A stretch of DNA of 64,000 nt, taken from Siminovitchia sp047228825 (GTDB lineage Bacteria > Bacillota > Bacilli > Bacillales > Bacillaceae_C). This document shows positions 44,191 through 52,133 of this stretch, in pieces. The stretch lies in NCBI RefSeq assembly GCF_047228825.1, contig NZ_JBFEGN010000001.1, positions 204,377-268,376 of the forward strand. Direction: 5' to 3'. The position numbers and the translations under genes were made by a program. The notes beneath the pieces are model-generated. The model did not search any database, was not told where the DNA came from, and was given only the letters and a program-made list of their open reading frames with translations. Numbering within the stretch: the first letter of the stretch is position 1; every line of letters begins with the position of its first letter.

Positions 44191-45290
44191 CAAATACGTG
44201 CATACCGGCTAATATTGAGCAATACGCCAACAGCCATCAGCATGATTGTGAGTGAAGATCCGCCGTAACTCAGAAAAGGCAAGGTGATGCCCGTTACCGG
44301 CATCAACCCCGTGACAACGCCAATGTTGATCATGACCTGGATGGCAATCATGGAGATGATGCCCACGGCAAGAAAACTGCCGTACAAGTCCGGTGCGCCA
44401 AGGGCAATTTTAATTCCCCGCCATAGTAACAGGGCGAATAACAAGATGACAAAGCTTCCGCCGATAAAGCCAAGCTCCTCCGACAAAACGGCAAAAATGA
44501 AATCCGTTTGCGGCTCCGGCAAGTAAAAAAATTTTTGCCTGCTTTGTCCAAGGCCCAATCCGAACAATCCGCCCGGACCGATTGCATACAGCGACTGGAT
44601 AATTTGAAACCCGCTGTTCAGGGGATCCTGCCACGGATCCAGGAATGAAGTAATTCTTGCCATTCTGTAAGGGGCGGACATGATTAAGGCGACAAAGCCG
44701 GCAAGCCCCATCAAACCGAGAAAAACAAAATGGGAAATTCTTGCACCCGCGATGAATAACATCACAACGCACGTTCCCGCCATGACTGTTCCCGTTCCGA
44801 GGTCAGGCTGGAGCATAATGAGCCCAAATGCAAAGAAGACAAGCGCCAGGGAGGGCAAAAGGCCTTTTTTGACCGTTGTAATATGCCTTTGATTTTCCGA
44901 AAGAAATTTGGCCAAAAAGGAGATGAGGGCAATCTTGATAAATTCGGACGGCTGGATGGAAAAAGCCCCGACCCCAATCCAGCTTCGGGACCCGTTTCTC
45001 TCCATGCCGACTCCCGGAATCAAAACGACCAGCAGCAAGAGAAAACAGATGAGCAATATGGGCTTGGCCCATTTTCTCCATGACCAATAATCAATATTCA
45101 TCATGAGGAACATGGCCGCAAAACCAAGTCCGGCAAATAGCAGCTGCCTTTTGGCAAAGAAAAAAGAATCGTTGAATTTATAATTTGCCCAAACCGCGCT
45201 GGCACTGTACACCATGATTAAACCCAAAGCCAGCAATGTAAAGGTAACAATCATTAAAATAAAATCAGGAGTGGATTTCTTAAAAGGCAA
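44190..45290 (-). CDS. spoVE: SEDS family peptidoglycan polymerase SpoVE (FtsW-like)
   Basis: 366 residues, about ten membrane helices. SEDS glycosyltransferase; in B. subtilis SpoVE works with SpoVD in spore cortex synthesis. Conserved motifs MNIDYWSWRKWAKP, GSRSWI, QPSEFIKIALI and LPFLSYGGSSL are present. TTG start at 45290 after GAGGTG. It is named SpoVE from its place between murD and murG; a division FtsW role cannot be excluded by sequence. Confidence 0.93.
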   Translation of the reverse strand: MPFKKSTPDFILMIVTFTLLALGLIMVYSASAVWANYKFNDSFFFAKRQLLFAGLGFAAMFLMMNIDYWSWRKWAKPILLICFLLLLVVLIPGVGMERNGSRSWIGVGAFSIQPSEFIKIALISFLAKFLSENQRHITTVKKGLLPSLALVFFAFGLIMLQPDLGTGTVMAGTCVVMLFIAGARISHFVFLGLMGLAGFVALIMSAPYRMARITSFLDPWQDPLNSGFQIIQSLYAIGPGGLFGLGLGQSRQKFFYLPEPQTDFIFAVLSEELGFIGGSFVILLFALLLWRGIKIALGAPDLYGSFLAVGIISMIAIQVMINIGVVTGLMPVTGITLPFLSYGGSSLTIMLMAVGVLLNISRYARI

Positions 45291-45361
45291 CGGACAGCAC
45301 CTCTGTCTCCTTTTTATTGAGCCTGCTCCTTCATTACGGGAGTATGCGCTGCAAGTACCCG

Positions 45362-46723
45362 TTATAGGCTCTCTTTCAGTTTATGCACGGCCTCTGCGAA
45401 AATATGACCACGAACCTCAAATGTCTTATATTGATCCCAGCTCGCACAGGCGGGCGACAATAAGACAACATCTCCCGGTTCGGACATGTTGTATGAAACC
45501 GGAACAGCTTCCTCCACATTATCGACATGATGGATGGATCGTATTCCCGCTTCTTTTCCCGCTTGGGCCAATTTGTCCGCTGTTTGTCCAAAAACAATTA
45601 AAGCCTTCACTCCCCTCAAATAAGGGACAAGTTCATCAAAGCTGTTGCCCCTGTCCAGTCCCCCTGCGAGTAAAATAACCGGCCTTTCAAAAGCTTCCAA
45701 TGCACTTTTCGTCGCCAATATGTTTGTCGCCTTTGAATCGTTGTAAAATGTCCGTCCGTTTATTTCCGCGACAAGCTGTGTCCTATGCTCCACCCCTTTA
45801 AAGCTGCCAAGAACACGGGCAATGGCTTCATTTTCAACACCCATCAGTTTTACTGCCGCAACTGCCGAAAGAATGTTTTCCAGATTATGTTTTCCGGGCA
45901 AAATGATTTCATCAAGTGATATAATTTCTTCTTCGAAAAAAACAATTTTGCCATTTTGGATGGAAATCCCTTCCCCAAGAGCACGCTTTGTTGAGAAGGG
46001 GATTTTATTTGCCCTTGAATCCTTCACCAGCTCCAGCAAATGTTCCTGGTCACCATTGACGATCAAATGGTCACCTTCCGATTGATTCAGTGCAATATTC
46101 GTTTTCGCCCGGCTGTATTCATCCATCGTTAAATGATAATCAAGGTGGGCTTCATAGATGTTCGTAATGATGGCAATCCGGGGCTTGAATGTTCGGATTC
46201 CCATTAATTGAAAGGAGGACAGCTCCATGACAATCGTATTGCCGGCAGATGCTTTCATGGCCACTTCCGAAGCCACCGTACCAATATTTCCGGCGATAAG
46301 CGGACTTTTATTTGCTGCTTTTAACATTTCAAAGATCAGGGTTGTCGTCGTCGTTTTCCCGTTTGTCCCGGTTATTCCGATAATATCCGCTTCAGATATT
46401 TGGTAAGCCAGCTCCACTTCCGTGATGATCGGTATATTTTTATCAATGGCCTTCCTGACGAGAGGATTCGTATATGGAATTCCGGGGTTCTTTACGATCA
46501 GTTCAAAGCCGTCGTCAAGCAGCTCGGGAGGATGGCTCCCACAAATCACCTTTATTCCTTTTTCCAGCAAGCCCTGGGCCGCCGGGTTTTCCTCAAAGGG
46601 CTTTTTGTCATTGACCGTGACAAAAGCACCGAGTTCATGCAAAAGGGATGCAGCGGCAACCCCGCTTTTTGCCAGGCCGAGCACAAGTATTTTTTTATGG
46701 CGATATAAATCGATGTTTTTCAA
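45362..46723 (-). CDS. murD: UDP-N-acetylmuramoylalanine-D-glutamate ligase
   Basis: 453 residues. Adds D-Glu to UDP-MurNAc-L-Ala. ATP loop GITGTNGKTTTTTL, FYNDSKATN and the C-terminal ligase domain are intact. TTG start at 46723 two bases after the mraY stop, with GAGGTG inside the mraY end, so translation is coupled. Confidence 0.96.
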   Translation of the reverse strand: MKNIDLYRHKKILVLGLAKSGVAAASLLHELGAFVTVNDKKPFEENPAAQGLLEKGIKVICGSHPPELLDDGFELIVKNPGIPYTNPLVRKAIDKNIPIITEVELAYQISEADIIGITGTNGKTTTTTLIFEMLKAANKSPLIAGNIGTVASEVAMKASAGNTIVMELSSFQLMGIRTFKPRIAIITNIYEAHLDYHLTMDEYSRAKTNIALNQSEGDHLIVNGDQEHLLELVKDSRANKIPFSTKRALGEGISIQNGKIVFFEEEIISLDEIILPGKHNLENILSAVAAVKLMGVENEAIARVLGSFKGVEHRTQLVAEINGRTFYNDSKATNILATKSALEAFERPVILLAGGLDRGNSFDELVPYLRGVKALIVFGQTADKLAQAGKEAGIRSIHHVDNVEEAVPVSYNMSEPGDVVLLSPACASWDQYKTFEVRGHIFAEAVHKLKESL

Positions 46724-46724
46724 T

Positions 46725-47699
46725 TTAGACCCACACCTCTATGTAGATTCCCAAGATGGCAAAAAGCAATGCGACCGCCCAAAATGTTACCACGACCCGC
46801 CACTCCGACCAGCCGGACAGCTCATAATGATGATGAAGCGGACTCATTTTAAAAATTCTTTTCCCCGTCAGCTTAAAGGAGATTACCTGAATAATAACCG
46901 AAAGTGTTTCAATGACAAAAACGCCCCCGATCAAAAGAAGCATCAGTTCCATTTTCGTCAGCACTGCAATCGCAGCAATGGCCCCTCCGAGTGCGAGAGA
47001 TCCCGTGTCTCCCATAAAGACTTTGGCGGGATGGGCGTTGAAAACGAGAAAGCCCAGCAGGGCACCGACGACAGCCACACTGAACACGGCAATGTCAAAT
47101 TGGGATTGGTTCCAGGCAAGAATGGCGAAAGCCCCAAATGCAATGGCTGCCGTTCCGGACACAAGGCCGTCCAGTCCATCGGTCAAATTGACTGCATTCG
47201 AAAAACCGACAAGCCAAAACACAAGAAAAAGCGCATAAAAAGGGCCCAAGTCTACTTCCATATTTGTGAACGGGATCGCCACTGCCGCAGCAAATCCGAA
47301 TTGCTTTAATACAAAATAAAAAATAAGCGCGATCACAATTTGGCCCAATAATTTTTGTTTCGACGTCAGGCCAAGATTTCGCTTTAAGGCGATTTTGATA
47401 AAATCATCAAGAAAGCCGAGCAGGCCGTAACCGAAAGTAACAAGCAGCAGCAAATATGTATCCAGCCCGGGCTGTGAATATTTTCCCGTCATGGTCAGGG
47501 TTGTCACGATGATCGACAGCAAAATAATGATGCCGCCCATTGTCGGTGTCCCTTTTTTCTTTTGATGTGATTTCGGGCCTTCATCCCTGATACTTTGGCC
47601 AAACTTTAATTTTCTTAAAAAAGGGATAAAAAGGGGGGATAATAAAACAGTGACCAAAAAAGCCATCACGATCGTAAAAAGAATGATACGTTCCATCAT
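46725..47699 (-). CDS. mraY: phospho-MurNAc-pentapeptide transferase
   Basis: 324 residues, ten membrane helices. Makes lipid I from UDP-MurNAc-pentapeptide and undecaprenyl phosphate. Catalytic FLDDFIK, NAVNLTDGLDGL, FMGDTGSLALGG and the PLHHHYE loop are present. Its ATG overlaps the stop of the small upstream gene (ATGA); the ribosome site GAGGGGG lies inside that small gene. Confidence 0.97.
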   Translation of the reverse strand: MMERIILFTIVMAFLVTVLLSPLFIPFLRKLKFGQSIRDEGPKSHQKKKGTPTMGGIIILLSIIVTTLTMTGKYSQPGLDTYLLLLVTFGYGLLGFLDDFIKIALKRNLGLTSKQKLLGQIVIALIFYFVLKQFGFAAAVAIPFTNMEVDLGPFYALFLVFWLVGFSNAVNLTDGLDGLVSGTAAIAFGAFAILAWNQSQFDIAVFSVAVVGALLGFLVFNAHPAKVFMGDTGSLALGGAIAAIAVLTKMELMLLLIGGVFVIETLSVIIQVISFKLTGKRIFKMSPLHHHYELSGWSEWRVVVTFWAVALLFAILGIYIEVWV

Positions 47700-47941
47700 C
47701 GCAGATCCCCCTCAACGTTGCTGCTATTTTGGAGCAAATGACAAATTTGTTTACATGGATCTCTATATAATTCATTGTTTATTTTTGGCATAATCAATTC
47801 TGTTTTTCCTCTTTTTTTTCCAATACTTAATTTATGCGGATATTTACCAACTATGTGGACAATGGCCGCTGCCGGTTTAACCGCAAAAAGCATACCCCGG
47901 TTCACGGGAAGGATCGTTAAAACATCATGATATTCGGACAT
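47696..47941 (-). CDS. unrecognised 81-residue protein between murE and mraY
   Basis: I do not recognise this protein. It starts MSEYHDVLTILPV at an ATG 8 bases after GAGGAG in the 3' end of murE; an ATG two codons earlier is too close to that site. It ends in an ATGA overlap with mraY, so it is tied into the operon at both ends. It is soluble (no membrane helix or signal peptide) and basic in the middle (GKKRGK at 41-46). It has a Cys-x3-Cys (C63, C67) near the C-terminus. B. subtilis has no gene here. It could be a lineage-specific protein or the worn remnant of an older insertion. Confidence 0.75.
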   Translation of the reverse strand: MSEYHDVLTILPVNRGMLFAVKPAAAIVHIVGKYPHKLSIGKKRGKTELIMPKINNELYRDPCKQICHLLQNSSNVEGDLR

Positions 47942-47943
47942 GA

Positions 47944-49401
47944 TCATAGCTCCTCAATAGCTTTCATTGCTTCAAGGCGATCATCAAAGTCAATCACTTT
48001 CTCACCGATGATTTGGTATGTTTCATGTCCCTTTCCGGCAATTAACACAACATCCCCTTCTCCCGCTTCCCTGATGGCTGCGCGGATGGCTTCTTTGCGG
48101 TCCGGGATTACTTTGTAATGTTGGCCCTTTACGCCACTCTCCATATCCGCCAAAATGGCCATCGGATCTTCCGTGCGCGGATTATCCGATGTGAAGATAG
48201 GGTTTGACGAGTAGGTACACGCCACTTTTGCCATGAGGGGCCGCTTCGTCCGGTCTCTGTCCCCGCCGCATCCGACGACTGTAAAAATCCGGCTTTTGGC
48301 AAACTGCCGGATGGTTTTCAGCACATTTTCCAAGCTGTCAGGCGTATGGGCATAATCGACAATGACAGAAAAATCCTGTCCCCCGTTTACTGCCTCAAAA
48401 CGGCCGGGAACGCCATCCATTTGTTCGATGGAATGAATCGCCGAATCAAGCGGAACACTCGAGACATAGGCAGCCGTTATGGCAGCCAGGGCATTATATA
48501 CACTGAATTTACCCATTAATTTCATTTTCAATTGCCGTTTCCCATCAGGGGCAGCAAGAATGAACGAGGTCCCGTCGGCTCCCATTTGTATGCTTTCTGC
48601 CGAAAAATCGGCCGGCTGGTCGATCCCGTATGTTATGACATGGGCTGAAGTTTCTTTGGCAAAGTATGTTCCTGCCGGATCATCGCTGTTGATCACGGCA
48701 AACTTTGGTTTGTTACGGTCGTAAATATTGCCCAAGCGGGAAAACAAAAGACCTTTCGCCCTTTTATATTCTTCCATCGTTTTGTGGTAGTCCAGGTGGT
48801 CCTGTGACAAGTTTGTAAAAACAGCCACATCAAAGTCGCAGCCCATGACCCTTCCCTGGACAAGGGCATGGGAAGACACTTCCATTGCGGCTGCATGGAC
48901 TCCCTCTTCAACCATATCGGCAAACGTTTGCTGCAGTGCAATATTGTCGGGGGTCGTGTTTTTTGTTTCAATCATTCTATCCCCTATTTTTATATGGATC
49001 GTTCCGATCAGGCCGGTTTTTTTCCCGGCGTCCCTAAAAATGTTTTCGATCATTATACTGGTTGTCGTTTTTCCATTTGTACCGGTAATTCCGACTACAT
49101 GCAAACTTTGCGTCGGGTGTCCATAAAACTCATCAGCCAAAACAGCCATCGCCCGTTTCGTATCGGGGACTATGATAACCGGCCTTTCCACAGCCATTGC
49201 CTTTTCCGCCAAAACGGCAACAGCGCCCTTCTCCACAGCCTCTTTTGCAAAATGATGGCCATCCGTTTGATGTCCTTTTATGCAAATAAATAACGCACCT
49301 GGCCCAACATTTCGGGTGTCGTTTGTAATGCTTTTTATATCGGGGTTTTCCCGCGGGGCTTTTGTTAACGGCAATGCCTTTAAAAGACTATGTAATTTCA
49401 T
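47944..49401 (-). CDS. murE: UDP-MurNAc-tripeptide synthetase (meso-diaminopimelate adding)
   Basis: 485 residues. Adds meso-DAP to the peptide stem. ATP loop GITGTNGKTTTSI and the DNPRTEDP motif, which sets specificity for meso-DAP rather than lysine. This implies DAP-type peptidoglycan. ATG at 49401. Overlaps the small downstream gene region by four bases. Preceded by a long 725-base gap after spoVD. Confidence 0.97.
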   Translation of the reverse strand: MKLHSLLKALPLTKAPRENPDIKSITNDTRNVGPGALFICIKGHQTDGHHFAKEAVEKGAVAVLAEKAMAVERPVIIVPDTKRAMAVLADEFYGHPTQSLHVVGITGTNGKTTTSIMIENIFRDAGKKTGLIGTIHIKIGDRMIETKNTTPDNIALQQTFADMVEEGVHAAAMEVSSHALVQGRVMGCDFDVAVFTNLSQDHLDYHKTMEEYKRAKGLLFSRLGNIYDRNKPKFAVINSDDPAGTYFAKETSAHVITYGIDQPADFSAESIQMGADGTSFILAAPDGKRQLKMKLMGKFSVYNALAAITAAYVSSVPLDSAIHSIEQMDGVPGRFEAVNGGQDFSVIVDYAHTPDSLENVLKTIRQFAKSRIFTVVGCGGDRDRTKRPLMAKVACTYSSNPIFTSDNPRTEDPMAILADMESGVKGQHYKVIPDRKEAIRAAIREAGEGDVVLIAGKGHETYQIIGEKVIDFDDRLEAMKAIEEL

Positions 49402-49849
49402 GATTCCGATCCTTTCTATAAATGAAACATCACGGCCCTTTTCAAAGCATGGGTCCGCATTTTTTATGCTTCGTTAATGACTTTGCAATATTGGCATCAT
49501 TTTACCATAATCCTGTATGATAATATACTATTATATGAATATACAGGAACATGCATTCCTTATTACAAATATGTAAAGGAGTGGTACTTTTTTTGTCGTA
49601 ATCCATCTGCCATCCATTATATTATCTACAGTTGCATGTTTTCGCAACAGAAAAATCCTTCAAGCCGCTTACAAATTTTACTATTTTTGCACGGAACTTG
49701 TTTCTTTTCATGAAATATTTTTTTATTATATAAAATGAACTTTTGAATGTAACGTTAACATCTGACAAAAAAGCCATTTCGTCCAGTCATTGATCTCCCG
49801 TCCACTTTGACTATTATTTTATACGCGGAAAGAGCGGTAAGGGATCCGT

Positions 49850-50004
49850 TCCTTTGACCGTTTTCGGCGAAATAGCGCCTGAACGGGCATTGGGGGCCTG
49901 GTCCTTTCACCGTTTCGGTGAAATAATGTCAGCGCGGGCATTGGTGAGCCGCTCCTTTTACGGTTGTCGGTGAAATGCCATCTAAACAGGCATGGCATTG
50001 GCTC
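49850..50004. repeat. three imperfect 51-52 bp tandem repeats, each with a hairpin
   Basis: Units start at 49850, 49902 and 49953 with TCCTTT. Each unit has a short inverted repeat around CGG; the clearest (unit 2) is TTTCACCG-TTT-CGGTGAAA, and this is followed by a GGGCATTGG-like block. Minus-strand reading gives a 17-residue repeat in an 87-codon frame (49819-50082), which looks incidental. Resembles palindromic intergenic repeats. Confidence 0.8.
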
Positions 50005-50080
50005 GCCAGGCCAATGAATAATGAATGCCGATCGTCCAAAATGATTTCGTGTTAAACTCTTAAATTCATTGTATATAAGC

Positions 50081-50107
50081 AAAAATCTGCCCCAAAGGAG
50101 AGGGCAG
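50081..50107 (-). terminator. terminator after spoVD
   Basis: CTGCCC / GGGGCAG stem followed by ATTTTTG on the minus strand, 20 bases past the spoVD stop. Confidence 0.8.
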
Positions 50108-50126
50108 ACAGTTCGGCTTAATATGA

Positions 50127-52040
50127 TTACTTCATGTAAATTCTGACTACAGATCCTTCCTCCACCTTAACGCCCGGGTCGGGCGCCTGCTGGATGACTC
50201 TCGTCCCATCCCCGCTCACCTCAAGCTTCAGGTCAAGCATTTGCTGCAATAGTTCTTTTCTCGTCATTCCCTTTAAATCGGGAACAGTGACCATTTTCGG
50301 ATCAAGCCAATTTGTTTTCTTCTCAATCTGCTTTTTTCGGGGCTTTATGTCAAGTGCCCGCAATGAATCTTCCATGATTCGTCCTACGATCGGAGCAGCG
50401 ACCGTCCCCCCAAATTGAATCGTTCCCTTTGGATTATCGACAGCAAGGTAAATGACGATTTGCGGGTCATCCGCCGGGGCAAACCCGATAAAAGAAACGA
50501 TATGGTTGTTTTCAAGATAACGTCCATCTTTTGCTTTTTGGGCGGTTCCCGTTTTTCCGCCAACCCGATATGAATCTATAAAAGCATTTCTACCCGTACC
50601 TTGGGCAACAACACTTTCCAGGGCATGGCGGATTTGCTTGGAAGTATTTTCGGAAATGACACGCCGTTTGGCAACTGGGCTCTTTCTCATGACCACTTCA
50701 TTTGTTGCCGGATCGATCAATTCTTTTGCGATATAAGGCTGATAAAGGGTTCCCCCATTGACTGCCGCAGCCACAGCGGCCACTTGCTGAATGGGCGTGA
50801 CCGACACGCCCTGTCCAAAAGCGGTCGTTGCTTGCTCAACAGGCCCCACTTGATCCATATTAAACAGAATTCCAGTTCCTTCACCGGCCAAATCGATCCC
50901 CGTTTTTGCTCCAAATCCAAAATTTCTAATATACTTGAACAATTTTTCTTTTCCGAGCCTGTCCCCAAGCTCCACAAAACCGGGGTTACAGGAATTTTGA
51001 ACGACTTCCAAAAACGTCTGGCTCCCGTGCCCCCCTTTTTTCCAACATCTTAAATGCGCCCCGCCCACTTTGACGGAACCCGGATCAAAAAAGTGCCCAT
51101 GTTCCAAATCAACCTTTCCTTCTTCCAAAGCGGCTGCAAGTGTAATGATTTTGAACGTCGAACCTGGTTCATACGTACTCCAGATCGGCAAATTCCGGTT
51201 ATAAATTTCCTGCGGAACATCCCGGTATTCAGACGGATTAAAAGTGGGCCTGCTGGACATGGCAAGAATTTCTCCATTGCTTGGATCCATCGCGATTGCT
51301 ACTATGCCATCCGGCTTAAACTGTACTTCGGCGTTATCCAACTCCCGCTCCATGATCGTCTGTATTTTTGTGTCTATCGTCAAACGAAGATTAAAGCCAT
51401 CAACCGGCGGGTCAAAATCATCCGACATGTCAGGCATTCTTCTGCCTTTCGCATCGGAGAAAAATTGCACAGACCCCTTTTTTCCCTGCAATTCTTTATC
51501 ATAATACAATTCCAGACCCATCAGCCCCTGATTATCGATCCCCGTAAAACCGAGCACATGCGATAAATACCGGCCAAATGGATAATGGCGCTTGGAATCC
51601 TCTGCTATATACACACCTTTTAAATCCAGGGCTCTGACGTCCCGCGCCTTCTCATACGAAATTTTTCTCCCTTCCGGCAATCGTTCTATGGAAGAATTGG
51701 CCGTCATGCGCTTATAGACTTTATCCGCCGGTACCTCAAGCACTTCGGCCAGCATTTTTGCCGAACGGGCCGGATCTTCGATTTGCCTTGGAACAATATA
51801 TACTGTGGGGGCGCTTTTATTTTCGGCAATGGCTATGTTGTTCCGATCCAGGATCAAGCCCCTTTCCGGTTCAAAAGGAATATTTCGGCTCCACGAATCG
51901 CGGGCCTTGTCTGTCAATGTATTCCCCAGTGCAAATTGAACATATCCCAGCCTGATGTCAATGATCAAAAAAACAATGAATCCCATAAGGAGAAAAAAAG
52001 ATAACCTTTTCCTTACGGTTACAGCGGAAACGCGCTTCAT
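50127..52040 (-). CDS. spoVD: sporulation-specific class B penicillin-binding protein SpoVD
   Basis: 637 residues. Transpeptidase for spore cortex. An N-terminal membrane helix (about 12-30) is followed by the dimerisation domain and the transpeptidase: Ser294-Thr-Phe-Lys297, Ser350-Cys-Asn, and Lys496-Thr-Gly. One C-terminal PASTA domain begins VTVPDLKGM. Start ATG at 52040. Its ribosome site lies in one arm of a perfect 10-base inverted repeat (52045-52129). Confidence 0.96.
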   Translation of the reverse strand: MKRVSAVTVRKRLSFFLLMGFIVFLIIDIRLGYVQFALGNTLTDKARDSWSRNIPFEPERGLILDRNNIAIAENKSAPTVYIVPRQIEDPARSAKMLAEVLEVPADKVYKRMTANSSIERLPEGRKISYEKARDVRALDLKGVYIAEDSKRHYPFGRYLSHVLGFTGIDNQGLMGLELYYDKELQGKKGSVQFFSDAKGRRMPDMSDDFDPPVDGFNLRLTIDTKIQTIMERELDNAEVQFKPDGIVAIAMDPSNGEILAMSSRPTFNPSEYRDVPQEIYNRNLPIWSTYEPGSTFKIITLAAALEEGKVDLEHGHFFDPGSVKVGGAHLRCWKKGGHGSQTFLEVVQNSCNPGFVELGDRLGKEKLFKYIRNFGFGAKTGIDLAGEGTGILFNMDQVGPVEQATTAFGQGVSVTPIQQVAAVAAAVNGGTLYQPYIAKELIDPATNEVVMRKSPVAKRRVISENTSKQIRHALESVVAQGTGRNAFIDSYRVGGKTGTAQKAKDGRYLENNHIVSFIGFAPADDPQIVIYLAVDNPKGTIQFGGTVAAPIVGRIMEDSLRALDIKPRKKQIEKKTNWLDPKMVTVPDLKGMTRKELLQQMLDLKLEVSGDGTRVIQQAPDPGVKVEEGSVVRIYMK

Positions 52041-52044
52041 AAAA

Positions 52045-52129
52045 ATGAACCCCCTCTTTATTCGGCTCCTTTACAACATATGCCTTGTCCTTTTTCCATA
52101 GAACAGCACGGCGCCTTATGGGGGTTCAT
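52045..52129. repeat. perfect 10-base inverted repeat spanning the pbpB-spoVD gap
   Basis: ATGAACCCCC (52045-52054) and GGGGGTTCAT (52120-52129) are exact reverse complements about 65 bases apart. On the spoVD mRNA the later arm contains the G-run that should act as the spoVD ribosome site. Confidence 0.75.
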
Positions 52130-52133
52130 CTGA

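Larger units (their letters stand above)
49402..50126. other. long spoVD-murE intergenic region
   Basis: 725 bases without a credible gene. The murE-proximal 300 bases are AT-rich and presumably hold the murE promoter, but no single clear -35/-10 pair could be chosen. The middle is plain. The spoVD-proximal part has the three-unit hairpin repeat and then the spoVD terminator. Confidence 0.6.

Noticed and set aside
49477..49713. 78-codon plus-strand frame upstream of murE
   Set aside because: AT-rich, composition unlike coding DNA here, antisense to the murE promoter region, no ribosome site.
49819..50082. 87-codon minus-strand frame with a 17-residue repeat
   Set aside because: It coincides with the tandem hairpin repeat, has no convincing ribosome site and would read through the spoVD terminator neighbourhood; best seen as an accident of the repeat.
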